The position numbers and the translations under genes were made by a program. The notes beneath the pieces were generated by a model, which was not told where the DNA came from, ran no database searches, and saw only the letters and a program-made list of their open reading frames with translations. A stretch of DNA of 64,000 nt from Oscillospiraceae bacterium (lineage in GTDB: Bacteria; Bacillota; Clostridia; Oscillospirales; Ruminococcaceae). Positions 19,108-27,624 of this stretch are shown here, piece after piece (position 1 is the first letter of the stretch; the number at the start of each line of letters is the position of its first letter). The stretch is from NCBI GenBank assembly GCA_902363145.1, contig CABIZB010000002.1, positions 186,001 to 250,000 on the forward strand. Direction: 5' to 3'.

Positions 19108-19138
19108 GAGCCTGCCTGGTTTCAGGCGGGCTCTTTTT
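19108..19138 (+). terminator. Terminator of the IS21 genes
   Basis: GAGCCTGCCTG-GTTT-CAGGCGGGCTC followed by five T residues; 11-bp stem with one G-T pair. Confidence 0.9.
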
Positions 19139-19220
19139 ATGCCGTTCAGTGCCGTGGGCAGTCAGCGACGAGGTGTGGCAGAATGTCCGTGCAGCTGTGG
19201 CTGGGGGTGCGGTATATACA

Positions 19221-19447
19221 GTCAGCGTGAGGGCATCGAGATCGCAAAGGCACAGGGCAAATACACAGGCAGAAAGCCTATCCCTATCGACTGGGCGAAA
19301 TTTGAGGGCTTGTATGGGGAATGGAGAGCAAAGCACATCACAGGCAGGGATTTTATGCGGAGAATGGGTATCACAGCTAACACCTTTTACCGCCGTGTGC
19401 GTGAGTATGAGGTCAGCCACGGCATCACCGAGCAGACTTCCGCCTGA
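19221..19447 (+). pseudogene. C-terminal part of the serine resolvase gene (right of IS21)
   Basis: In frame: QREGIEIAKAQGKYTGRKPI, then ITGRDFMRRMGITANTFYRR. This is the E-helix end plus the C-terminal helix-turn-helix of a resolvase/invertase. With the left fragment it makes a continuous protein once IS21 is removed. The N-terminal catalytic serine domain is missing from the window. Confidence 0.85.
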
Positions 19448-19523
19448 CACCCTCTCAGCGGAACGGAAACGCTCACAGAACCGTCCGAGCCTTGCGGAGC
19501 GGAAAACTAACCACTAAAAATAT

Positions 19524-19565
19524 CAGGCTCTCAGAAACGATTATAGAGCCGTTTCTGAGAGCCTG
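19524..19565. terminator. Perfect 16-bp hairpin
   Basis: CAGGCTCTCAGAAACG and its complement flank a 10-base loop. It lies between the resolvase remnant and the convergent caspase operon and may terminate one or both. A short run of T is lacking, so direction is uncertain. No gene lies in 19448-19685. Confidence 0.6.
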
Positions 19566-19685
19566 CATATTACTTGTATGTCATTAGGGTTTTCGCTGAT
19601 TGTGGTATGCTCCATAATTCCGATTTTGACTTGTGCGGAACGGAATTAAAGTGCGCCATTAGGCTTTGGTCTAAAGAAATAGCTT

Positions 19686-19919
19686 TTATTCTTCGTATGG
19701 TTTAGGAAGTATCGACCAAGCTAATACTCGAATATCAGACTTTGTATTCCATTGTTTATAAGAAGTTGAATATGATAGAATCTGAACCTCTTTATCGCCC
19801 CACTTGCCCTGAAATATATCCCACTCTTGACAGGTAACTAAGCAAGCAATTTCATCTTTTTCTCCGTTTGGAAGTTCTTTATCGCATGGAATCCACTTTG
19901 TTGAATCGCTTTTATTCAT
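19686..19919 (-). CDS. DUF551-like small protein, last gene of the caspase operon
   Basis: A 77-residue protein, MNKSDSTKWIPCDKELPNGE ... VLAWSILPKPYEE. The start W-I-P-C-x-x-x-L-P and the end V-x-A-W-x-x-L-P-x-P-Y are the marks of DUF551, a small domain common in phage and mobile elements with no known biochemical role. The ATG at 19919 follows AGGTGA, 9 bp after the caspase stop, so it is co-translated with the caspase. It could be a target, inhibitor or passenger; the sequence does not say which. Confidence 0.7.
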   Translation of the reverse strand: MNKSDSTKWIPCDKELPNGEKDEIACLVTCQEWDIFQGKWGDKEVQILSYSTSYKQWNTKSDIRVLAWSILPKPYEE

Positions 19920-19928
19920 AGAAATCAC

Positions 19929-21467
19929 CTAATCATCAAATCTATTTGCAAACTCAATATCAAGTTCCTTGACTCTTTCTAAGCAATCGTTATATCGCTT
20001 AATAGCTATATCCATAAGTTGTTTTCTGTTTTTACTATCCCTTTTAGAACTCGGATCATAGATAACAACAAATTCATCTATTGTTGCTGCAAGAGATGAA
20101 TACCCCTCTGACCATTTATGCAAATCTTTGCTTGGTATAGAAAAATCTGATTGCTCTAAAAACAGTTCCCTTATTTTTGTCAACAATGGTTTGATACTAT
20201 TAGTAAAAGTATCCTCTGTTATTGTTCTATTGATATATTCTCTGTAGTATCCTAAAAACTTTTCAGCTGATAGAATCATTTCATACATACAATTTCGTGT
20301 AGCCTCAGTTAGTTCTACATCATCAGCTGTATTATCAGAAATAAATTTTCTCATAAATGAATAGTTACTATATTCTTCTATCCATACATCATTAATAACA
20401 GAAGATTTATCTGATAGACGATACCAATGATCTTTATCTTGCTGGCTATCAACCCATGTACTTCTGAAAGCATAGGTATGATTGATCATATCTGTTTCGC
20501 TGTAGCCATAATACGTAAAGATTATATTGTTAGGTTTGCCTTTCCACCTTTCCTCGCTTATCTTGTTATCATATACTTCATAAGAGAGAGCGTCTTTTTT
20601 GATTTCCTCAGCAATATCGGAAATATCTTCTTTGGAAAAGGGAAATCTTAGTATGACTTCTAAAGAGATTCTCTTTACGTTGGCGTGAACAGGCTTGACA
20701 GAGTATATGATGTACCTTTCTGTTTCTTTGTATATTTTTTGTGTTGTGTAAGGTTTATACTCCTCGACTTCAAAAGAAATTGTACCTACAATACTTGAAC
20801 GAAACGCATTATGTTGTTTATTCATAATTGATTTGTTAGAAATATCAGCAAGTCTATCAACGTATTGCTTAATTTCTTCAAGGCTCTTTTTGCCATTTCT
20901 TATCAAATATGGATTGGTTAATGCATCATAGAGAATACACGTATAGCGGCTCATATTTCTACTATAGTTGAATCCCGATGTTTCATCAATAGCACATGAT
21001 GCAAATATTGCACAACCATGACCTACAAATTGATCCGCCGTTGCTTGCAAATTTAATGGGGATTCAAGGGTGACGTTTTTATTCCCAGAGTGACAAGCAT
21101 CAATAATTACGATTTTGTTTTTACAAGGTAATCTATCGATTAAAGATATTACCTCATTCGTTGAAACAGGTTTATTACTTAATACAAGGTAATTTTCGCT
21201 ATTAAGTTCTGCACCATGACCAGAAAAATAGAAAATAAACGTGTCAGAAGTATCAACGCTATTTATTACGCCATTAAACGTGCTGATGAAGTCATCAATA
21301 TTAACTACCTTATTCTCACCAAGTACAAGAACATTGCTTTCTTTTACTGCTAAACCTGAAATAAGAGCTTTTTTCATAGCTTGAATATCATTAAGGCAAA
21401 GTGGTAAATTTTTACATCCTGCTCCAAGTGTATATTCACTAACACCAACAATCAAGGCTTTAATCAT
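19929..21467 (-). CDS. Caspase-family (peptidase C14) protease in a restriction-modification operon
   Basis: A 512-residue protein whose first 230 or so residues form a caspase/metacaspase-like domain: MIKALIVGVSEYTLGAG at strand 1, catalytic His84 in FYFSGHGAELN, and catalytic Cys125 in IVIIDACHSGNKN. Both dyad residues and the DACHSG block are intact. Residues 240-512 are unlike any domain I know and could sense a trigger or bind a partner. No signal peptide or membrane segment, so cytoplasmic. Its ATG lies 9 bp after the restriction-enzyme stop, with AGGAGAA overlapping that stop, so expression is tied to the nuclease. Prokaryotic caspase homologues often act in abortive infection; that role is inferred here from context. 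Confidence 0.88.
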   Translation of the reverse strand: MIKALIVGVSEYTLGAGCKNLPLCLNDIQAMKKALISGLAVKESNVLVLGENKVVNIDDFISTFNGVINSVDTSDTFIFYFSGHGAELNSENYLVLSNKPVSTNEVISLIDRLPCKNKIVIIDACHSGNKNVTLESPLNLQATADQFVGHGCAIFASCAIDETSGFNYSRNMSRYTCILYDALTNPYLIRNGKKSLEEIKQYVDRLADISNKSIMNKQHNAFRSSIVGTISFEVEEYKPYTTQKIYKETERYIIYSVKPVHANVKRISLEVILRFPFSKEDISDIAEEIKKDALSYEVYDNKISEERWKGKPNNIIFTYYGYSETDMINHTYAFRSTWVDSQQDKDHWYRLSDKSSVINDVWIEEYSNYSFMRKFISDNTADDVELTEATRNCMYEMILSAEKFLGYYREYINRTITEDTFTNSIKPLLTKIRELFLEQSDFSIPSKDLHKWSEGYSSLAATIDEFVVIYDPSSKRDSKNRKQLMDIAIKRYNDCLERVKELDIEFANRFDD

Positions 21468-21476
21468 TCTTTTCTC

Positions 21477-23588
21477 CTAACTAATTACAGTACTAATAAA
21501 CTTTTCTCTCCAATCTTTATCAAAAGATGTAATATCTTTCAAGAAGAGTTTTCTAACTTGCTGTATGATACTGTTGTATTCATTTTTTCGATCCATAAGT
21601 TTTGACAATTCATCATTATTTATCGGCATAATTATCACATTATCAGTGTACTTGTCCTTATCCGAAGAAGATTGGAGCGGAACAGACGATATAGCCTTCC
21701 ATATGTTAATGGTATTAAAATCAAAGGAATCTGCAATAAAGAATGTTGTAACTTCTCTGTTAGTTGAGCTTTCTTCATCAATTTTCAAATTAACAGAGTG
21801 CCTTAGAACAGGCTCCCATTCACCACGTTTTTGGCTATTGGCGTTCATCAGCGTAGCTTCAAGCATTATGACTTGCTTTTCCTCATAAATAACTATATCG
21901 CCCATACCACCGCCAGCGTGAGTTAAAGGCTCAAAATTTGCTGAAAGAGTGAGATTAAAGCTGTTTAACAAGTCAATTCTCTTATTTGAGAAGTAGTACC
22001 AAGCTAAACCGACAATATACTCATATATGGTTGGAACGGTTGCATCTGGATAAACTTCTTCCTTAATTTTTCCATCATTTGAACGGTCAGAGAACATACT
22101 GAGCAGAGTTTTAACACGAGTTTCGGGATAAGTTTTATCAATAAACAAATCAAAGTCAGTTTTTCTTCTTTGTTTGATGATCTGAGGAATATCCTCTATT
22201 TCTGCACCGTCAAATTCAGACTGCACCGCAAGAAGAATCTTGTCAACAGCAGTTTCTGAATATTCCATAATGGTTATTATTGAGTGATTGCTGCAGTAAT
22301 AGCTGTCCCATGATTCTTCATAGTCTGAAATATCATTAATTATTTCATTTGAGATAGTTCCGAAGATATGATTTTTTATAGTTTCTTTATCAAAGATGCA
22401 TTCACATAAATCCCTGCATACAAGCTCAACAAATCCATTGTCAAAGCTGATAAGACCTGTTGCCTTAAAAATACGCATAGTTGTATCGGAATACTCTCTA
22501 ATGGTATCAATTGTTTTTGAGCGTGCAAACCTTAAATAGAAAGCAGTGTTAAGCTGTCCTGTAAACAGATCGAGTTTTTCCTTCTTTAAGAAGTCGGAAG
22601 ATGTAGGTCTGTTGCCACGCTTATTTTTGAAGATGTTACTGCCATAACCAAAAGCTTTATTGAGCATAGGTTTATTATCTTCGTATACTGTTAACAGTTC
22701 ATTAAGCGTAGAAGTATCCTGTTTGGTACGAAATGCGTAAAGAGCTTTATAAAATTTCTGATATACAATAATTGCATTCTTGCTTTTTTGATTTGTAAAA
22801 ATCTTTGAGAACACATCATCATTTATAGCATTAGTATTATTTATTTCAGCCGGAACAGCAAATGAATAGGTTTGTATTATATCATCTTTTTTGTATTCAT
22901 TGATGAATGTATCATAATCAGCTATATTATGGTATGGGCTTAAACCTTGAATTATCTCACAAAACTCGTCTTGCGAAATACGTGGTTTAGTCAATAAAGC
23001 GTATAACGCCATACAAAAGGGCGAGTAGTACCTTTCTGCATTATTATCAAATATTCTAAGCTTAAAAAGCTGCCTAAGATAGATTATATTTGTGTTGTTT
23101 AATGGTAAAAGTGATTCAATAACATCTTTGTGGATTAGAACATTATCAAGTAAAACATCACCCACCGCAGTTATCTGTCTTGCACTATCCGCAAAACCGA
23201 GTTTTACCAAATTGCTTGTATAGTGTCTTGCACGTGCCTCTACGCTTTTATCAAGTTCGTTACGCCACTCTGTAAATTCCGCAAAGTTATCAATCAACCA
23301 ATCGGTATCATTTTCATCAATAGCTCTTTTTAATCGGGGCATACTGTCAAGCTGTTCCATCAGCTTATCGTATTTTCCGTGTTTCTGAAAGACATCAGGT
23401 GATAAAGCAATTGCTTGACGGTAAAAATCAAGCTCTGCACGGCTTTCAGGTAAGGCTTTCCAAGTCATTTTTTGATTTCTAAGTATGTCGTTGAGTATTG
23501 TCAAATATCCTTGCAAAGCATTTATAACATCGTTTCTTCTGCCGTTAGTATCCATAAGATTAAAAATCTGTTGGCCTTTTATCTTCAC
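21477..23588 (-). CDS. AlwI-family type IIS restriction endonuclease (putative)
   Basis: A 703-residue nuclease following two adenine methylases. A long N-terminal region (YSPFCMALYALL, RFARSKTIDTIREYSD) fits a DNA-recognition part, and the C-terminal segment has GGGMGDIVIYEEKQVIMLEA followed by TLMN and EWEPVLRHSVNL, which matches my memory of the AlwI/PleI/MlyI family catalytic region (acidic D, then E-x-T in place of the usual E-x-K). AlwI cuts GGATC outside its site. The length fits that family. Exact specificity is not provable here. It overlaps no gene, with 19 bp to the upstream methylase. Confidence 0.72.
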   Translation of the reverse strand: MKIKGQQIFNLMDTNGRRNDVINALQGYLTILNDILRNQKMTWKALPESRAELDFYRQAIALSPDVFQKHGKYDKLMEQLDSMPRLKRAIDENDTDWLIDNFAEFTEWRNELDKSVEARARHYTSNLVKLGFADSARQITAVGDVLLDNVLIHKDVIESLLPLNNTNIIYLRQLFKLRIFDNNAERYYSPFCMALYALLTKPRISQDEFCEIIQGLSPYHNIADYDTFINEYKKDDIIQTYSFAVPAEINNTNAINDDVFSKIFTNQKSKNAIIVYQKFYKALYAFRTKQDTSTLNELLTVYEDNKPMLNKAFGYGSNIFKNKRGNRPTSSDFLKKEKLDLFTGQLNTAFYLRFARSKTIDTIREYSDTTMRIFKATGLISFDNGFVELVCRDLCECIFDKETIKNHIFGTISNEIINDISDYEESWDSYYCSNHSIITIMEYSETAVDKILLAVQSEFDGAEIEDIPQIIKQRRKTDFDLFIDKTYPETRVKTLLSMFSDRSNDGKIKEEVYPDATVPTIYEYIVGLAWYYFSNKRIDLLNSFNLTLSANFEPLTHAGGGMGDIVIYEEKQVIMLEATLMNANSQKRGEWEPVLRHSVNLKIDEESSTNREVTTFFIADSFDFNTINIWKAISSVPLQSSSDKDKYTDNVIIMPINNDELSKLMDRKNEYNSIIQQVRKLFLKDITSFDKDWREKFISTVIS

Positions 23589-23607
23589 GCAGTAACGACT
23601 CCTTTCA

Positions 23608-24537
23608 TTAGTAATTTGTTATTAGTACCTCTTCCGAGCTATTCGTTTTATCTTTAGTATGATAATTAGAATTAGCGTAATTATAATTAAGTCGGTGAAC
23701 AGCATATTTACTTTTATGCTTATCTAACCATTCTATCAATATTCCGTTTTCCTTGCCCTTACTTCGCAGAACATTTGATAATGCACATTTTATATGCAGA
23801 TTACTCAATGTTTCAATGAATCCAAGTAATTGCTTTTCTTTGTCAGCATTCCATCCATCCTGCTCATTGTAAGTTGCACAAGTTATCAGATATGGGGGAT
23901 CGATATATACAAAATCATTTCCAGTCAATGTTTGTATATCAAAATCATTAAAGTCCATACAAGTAAATGAAGAATCTTGTTCTTTGATCCTATCAATAAA
24001 ATCAAGCAATTTTTTCTCCATTTTCTTGTTGAAATCTCTTTTGCCAACGGGCAAATTAAACTCGCCCCTACTATTAAAACGTATCTGATTATTAAACGAA
24101 TACACTATAATGACATACAATAAGGTGTAGTAATAGTAATCTTCATTTGTGTGAAAATTAAAATCATCACGCATTTTAGTGAATTTTTCCTTATTATAAC
24201 TCCCTAAACCGCTACTGCTATCACATTCATAGTAATCATATCCGTACTTGCTTACAAGCGAAAGACCATACTTTTCAATAATTCTATATATCCATTCAAG
24301 CGTAACATCTTTGTCATTGTTTTTTAGGGTATTGTAAAGGCTAAGTAAGTAACGATTAGTATCATTATATATATGCCTTTTTGCCTTAACGTTTATCCCA
24401 ACGTTACACCCTCCGCAGAACAGATCGACGAATACATTTATTTCTTTTGGGAATAATGGGATAATTTGAGGTAGCAGCTTATATTTTCCGCCCGTATAGT
24501 TGAGCGGAGATTGTATAAATTCAATTTTATTTTCCAT
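23608..24537 (-). CDS. DNA adenine methylase, D12 class, Dam-like
   Basis: A methylase of about 309 residues that protects one strand of the restriction site. It has the SAM motif FVDLFCGGCNVG after GGKYKLLPQI, the Dam-type recognition segment RFNSRGEFNLPVGKR, and the catalytic motif YIDPPYLITCATYNEQDGW. In E. coli Dam and DpnM the equivalent GEFNVPFG loop goes with GATC recognition, which agrees with an AlwI-like GGATC system. The start is placed at the ATG at 24537, overlapping the end of the upstream methylase gene. Confidence 0.9.
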   Translation of the reverse strand: MENKIEFIQSPLNYTGGKYKLLPQIIPLFPKEINVFVDLFCGGCNVGINVKAKRHIYNDTNRYLLSLYNTLKNNDKDVTLEWIYRIIEKYGLSLVSKYGYDYYECDSSSGLGSYNKEKFTKMRDDFNFHTNEDYYYYTLLYVIIVYSFNNQIRFNSRGEFNLPVGKRDFNKKMEKKLLDFIDRIKEQDSSFTCMDFNDFDIQTLTGNDFVYIDPPYLITCATYNEQDGWNADKEKQLLGFIETLSNLHIKCALSNVLRSKGKENGILIEWLDKHKSKYAVHRLNYNYANSNYHTKDKTNSSEEVLITNY

Positions 24538-24539
24538 GA

Positions 24540-25769
24540 TCAATTGCACTGGCAGAGAAACAGCCTCTCAGCATTATCCTTTATATCGGATTTACCTGTT
24601 GAAAATGCTTTATAGCTTTCCTCAAATACTTGCACTTTTCCTTTCTTTCCTAATGCATCAAGTATTACTTCATCAGAAATTTTTGCATTTGAACGGTCAT
24701 TTCCTTTCACAGCCATATTGTTATATGAAAACAGAATATAACGAGCATTAATGTTATCTATCAATTCTCTAAAAGCAACTTCAGCAGATTGTGTACAGTA
24801 TCGACTTTTCATTGCCGTTCTATCCATTTTCTTCGCAACACCGAATACTTTTGGCTTTTCCCAACGAGCAACATTTTCCAACAGATGATAAGCATCACAA
24901 TATTGCCTTGAATTGTATGGGGGATCAATATAAACTAAATCGGGATTTATCCTCTTTACAAGTTCATTTGCATCTTCATTAAAACATTGATTAAGAGGGT
25001 TATTTAGAGCATTGACATTAGGCACGCTAAGTACCAAGTGCCTGTCAAACTCTATGCCTTGCCTATATGCATCATAATGCCCACAGGTGTTGGCAATCTT
25101 ATCCATTGCGTAAATGAGTGACATAATAAGCAGAGCCTTTTCCCGTGCATTAATTTTTTTCTCTGTATACAGCAATTCAATATCTTCACGAATAAGCCCT
25201 ATTTTTGAACAATCGGAGCGTGAAAAATAGGTATCTGAAAAATTTTCTGTCATATAGTTTTCTTCAATAACAACAGAGGAATTGTATTTTTGAATAAGAT
25301 GAATGATTTTTGATTTATCAAAAGATTGACTACTAAACCAAGCATAATTACAGATATAATTACTGTACATAAGGTCATTCGTAATTATTTGTCTATCCGT
25401 AAACGCCGATGCAACAGCACCTGTACCCGAAAAAATATCAGCCACTTGTGAAATATTATGACAATAACTATTTACAACTTCCGTGATGAAAGGTAAGAGT
25501 TTATATTTATTTCCTAAGTATCTTCTGTTATTGATGCTGAAAGTTGAAATATCTCCAGCAGCACATTCTTCTTGCACATGACTAATCAAATCACCATAAT
25601 CACAATTCAAAAAAGAACATATCTTATCAAGTATAGATAATGCTACATCTTCATTTCTCTTTAGCTTGGTCATTGTATTAGGAGCTATACCAGTATATTT
25701 TCTTAAATCAGCCATACTCATGTTTTTATTAGATAGCATTCTCCATAATCCATCATATGTAACACTCAT
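24540..25769 (-). CDS. DNA adenine methylase with N-terminal XRE helix-turn-helix (autoregulatory)
   Basis: A 409-residue fusion. Residues 1-65 are an XRE-type helix-turn-helix (DLRKYTGIAPNTMTKLKRNE), and the rest is a D12-class N6-adenine methylase with YLGNKYKLLPFI, SAM motif ADIFSGTGAVASAF and catalytic YIDPPYNSRQYCDAYHLLEN. The second methylase in the operon has a different motif variant, as expected when each modifies one strand of an asymmetric site. First gene of the five-gene operon. The HTH probably binds the palindrome in its own promoter, delaying or balancing expression of the nuclease, a role known for other HTH-bearing type II methylases. Confidence 0.9.
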   Translation of the reverse strand: MSVTYDGLWRMLSNKNMSMADLRKYTGIAPNTMTKLKRNEDVALSILDKICSFLNCDYGDLISHVQEECAAGDISTFSINNRRYLGNKYKLLPFITEVVNSYCHNISQVADIFSGTGAVASAFTDRQIITNDLMYSNYICNYAWFSSQSFDKSKIIHLIQKYNSSVVIEENYMTENFSDTYFSRSDCSKIGLIREDIELLYTEKKINAREKALLIMSLIYAMDKIANTCGHYDAYRQGIEFDRHLVLSVPNVNALNNPLNQCFNEDANELVKRINPDLVYIDPPYNSRQYCDAYHLLENVARWEKPKVFGVAKKMDRTAMKSRYCTQSAEVAFRELIDNINARYILFSYNNMAVKGNDRSNAKISDEVILDALGKKGKVQVFEESYKAFSTGKSDIKDNAERLFLCQCN

Positions 25770-25801
25770 TCAAAACACTTCCTTCCAATTGTACCACTAT
25801 C

Positions 25802-25833
25802 ATTATATCATATTGCAACACAATTCGCAATAT
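25802..25833 (-). promoter_or_regulatory. Promoter and operator of the restriction-caspase operon
   Basis: On the minus strand TTGCGA (25830-25825), 17 bp, TATAAT (25807-25802), about 33 bp upstream of the first start. The inverted repeat ATATTGC ... GCAATAT (25810-25816 and 25827-25833) covers the -35 and spacer, so a bound repressor would block RNA polymerase. The HTH-methylase is the obvious candidate. Confidence 0.75.
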
Positions 25834-25950
25834 ATTAAGAGTGATTTTACATATCAGCCAATTGCAGTATCAGAAATCGATTTTGATTTGGTGAAAATGT
25901 TATATATTTAACTTGTTATTTAAGAAATATATCTTTCTGATAAGAAAAAG

Positions 25951-25983
25951 AGCTACACCCTCCGTCACGGAGAGCATAGCCCC
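25951..25983 (-). terminator. Terminator of the DUF6809-like gene
   Basis: On the minus strand the stem GGCTATGCTCTCCG / CGGAGGGTGTAGCTC is followed by CTTTTTC. It separates this gene from the restriction operon. Confidence 0.65.
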
Positions 25984-26008
25984 TTGTAATCAGCCGTAAG
26001 TGTCTATT

Positions 26009-26242
26009 TTAGCCGTCCCAGACCTCAGTCATAAGTGTAATGCCGTCCTTAAAGCCTGCAATATAAGCGTTCTTCACCTCATCGGCAGTCGAATCGCTCT
26101 GCATATCGCACAGCTTGTGGAACATCTTGACCTGCTCCTCGGTCAGCATTGCTTCAAATTCGTCAGACAGGTTCTCCCATTCCTCATTGACCTCACCAGC
26201 AGGGAGAGAGCTTTCACGATAGTTAAAAATCTCATCAATCAT
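26009..26242 (-). CDS. DUF6809-like small protein
   Basis: A 77-residue acidic helical protein (MIDEIFNYRESSLPAGEVNE, LTEEQVKMFHKLCDMQSD, AYIAGFKDGITLMTEVW). The final F..G...M.E block is the family hallmark. Such genes are frequent on clostridial integrative elements, with unknown function. The ribosome site AAAGGACGG precedes the ATG. A broken paralogue lies at 29099-29385. Confidence 0.7.
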   Translation of the reverse strand: MIDEIFNYRESSLPAGEVNEEWENLSDEFEAMLTEEQVKMFHKLCDMQSDSTADEVKNAYIAGFKDGITLMTEVWDG

Positions 26243-26339
26243 TGTAATCCGTCCTTTCGGTATGCTTAATTGTTTGTGTACTTCATTGCATATCGACCAC
26301 CGTAAATTCGTTGTTTTACGGAATTAGGAGGGTGTTGGC

Positions 26340-26536
26340 GTGAGTTCTACTGCCGAAATGGGTACGGGTACTAACGTTCAGGACAAGCTGATAGCCGTTC
26401 ATGACCTCGATATTCCTTGGAGACCGGCTGACCTTGACCAACGCGCAGGACGTATCATCAGACAGGGCAATCAGAACAAGAATGTAGAGATTTATCGCTA
26501 TGTCACGAAAGGTACGTTCGATGCGTATTCGTATGA
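26340..26536 (+). pseudogene. Fragment of a large SNF2/DEAD helicase of integrative elements
   Basis: The frame holds helicase motifs V and VI: MGTGTNVQDKLIAVHDLDIP, then WRPADLDQRAGRIIRQGNQN and EIYRYVTKGTFDAYSYD. This is the C-terminal core of the very large methylase-helicase protein found on many Firmicute elements. It is cut on the right by the IS3 copy at 26537 and lacks everything upstream of motif V. Confidence 0.8.
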
Positions 26537-27545
26537 TGTAGTATAATAAAACTTGACACCTAATCCTCAAAGTAATAAAATGAAAACAATGAAAACCAGG
26601 AGGAGAAAATGATGTCAAAGAACAGACAGTATGACAATGATTTCAAGGTACAGGCGGTAAAGCTTGCAAAGGAGATAGGCACGGAAAAAGCAGCTAAGGA
26701 ACTAAACGTGCCGTCTAATACGCTGTATGGCTGGGTTAACAAGGCGAAGGTCGGAGGGCTTGATATCAGTCTGGGCGAGCGAAACCCTGAAGATGCACTG
26801 AATATCGCACAGGAGAATCAGCAACTAAAGAAGAAGACAAATGCGATGGAAAAAGAAATAAAACGCCTTAACGAGATGAACGAATTCTTAGAGGACGCCG
26901 CCGCTTTTTTCGCAGCGAGCCGTCAGAAGTCGGGAAAGAGCAAAGACTGAAATACATCGCAATCCGCACTGATGACGGCAGAATTAAGGGAAAAATCAGT
27001 TTTTACTGCATGACTCTTGAAGTCAGCAGACAGGCATTTTATGACTATCTTGAGCGCAAAGATGAGCCTTGGAAGTATCAGGCGCTTGCCGATGCCATGA
27101 TGATAATTCATGGTGAGGACGAATGCAATGCAGATTACGGCAGAGTGCGTATGTATCAGGCGCTCACTTACAGGCAGGAAATCGGAGAGTTTACGGACGT
27201 TCATGTGCCTTGTGAAGGTACTGTCCGCAAGGTTATGGAGGAGATAAATCTCATACATAAGCCAAAACGCAAGCCGGGCGGAATCACCAAAGCTGACCGC
27301 GAAGCACGCAAGTCGGACGACCTTCTCAAACGTGATTTTATGGCTGATGAGCCGCTAAAGAAATGTGTTACTGATATTACGGAAGTGAAAGCAAAAGACG
27401 GAAAACTCTATGTTTCTGCAATTTTTGACTGTTATGACCTGATGCCAAACGGTCTTGCGATGGCTGATAATATGCGTGCTGAGCTTTGCTCACAAACGGT
27501 TAAAAATGCGTGCCTGTGCTATCCTGTAATCCGAGGAGCAATTGA
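26537..27545 (+). mobile_element. IS3-family element, 3'-truncated
   Basis: Begins TGTAGTATAATAAAACTTGA inside the helicase fragment and carries orfA and most of orfB. It ends abruptly within the integrase core at about 27545, where the 3' end of the FN3 gene begins. No right terminal repeat is present, so it is immobile. Confidence 0.85.
26609..26950 (+). CDS. IS3-family OrfA
   Basis: A 113-residue helix-turn-helix protein (YDNDFKVQAVKLAKEIGTEK, LNVPSNTLYGWVNKAK) with a coiled coil (QQLKKKTNAMEKEIKRLNEM). GGAGGAGAA lies before two successive ATG codons. orfB is in the -1 frame and overlaps its end, as usual in this family; a CTTTTTTC run near 26904-26911 is a likely slip site. Confidence 0.88.
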   Translation: MMSKNRQYDNDFKVQAVKLAKEIGTEKAAKELNVPSNTLYGWVNKAKVGGLDISLGERNPEDALNIAQENQQLKKKTNAMEKEIKRLNEMNEFLEDAAAFFAASRQKSGKSKD

Positions 27546-27624
27546 AATTGTGCTATATGTGTCCACTATTAATAAAGGAAATACACAGCCCAACAAGGGT
27601 TTGGATTTGTTCTATGTCCGTTAG
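26899..27624 (+). pseudogene. IS3-family OrfB, truncated in the catalytic domain
   Basis: In the -1 frame the sequence runs RRFFRSEPSEVGKEQRLKYI, then VSRQAFYDYLERKDEP, then the first DDE aspartate in CVTDITEVKAKDGKLYVSAI. It stops matching after VKNACLCYPVIRGAI, before the second and third catalytic acids, and ends in foreign sequence. It should be inactive. Confidence 0.85.
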
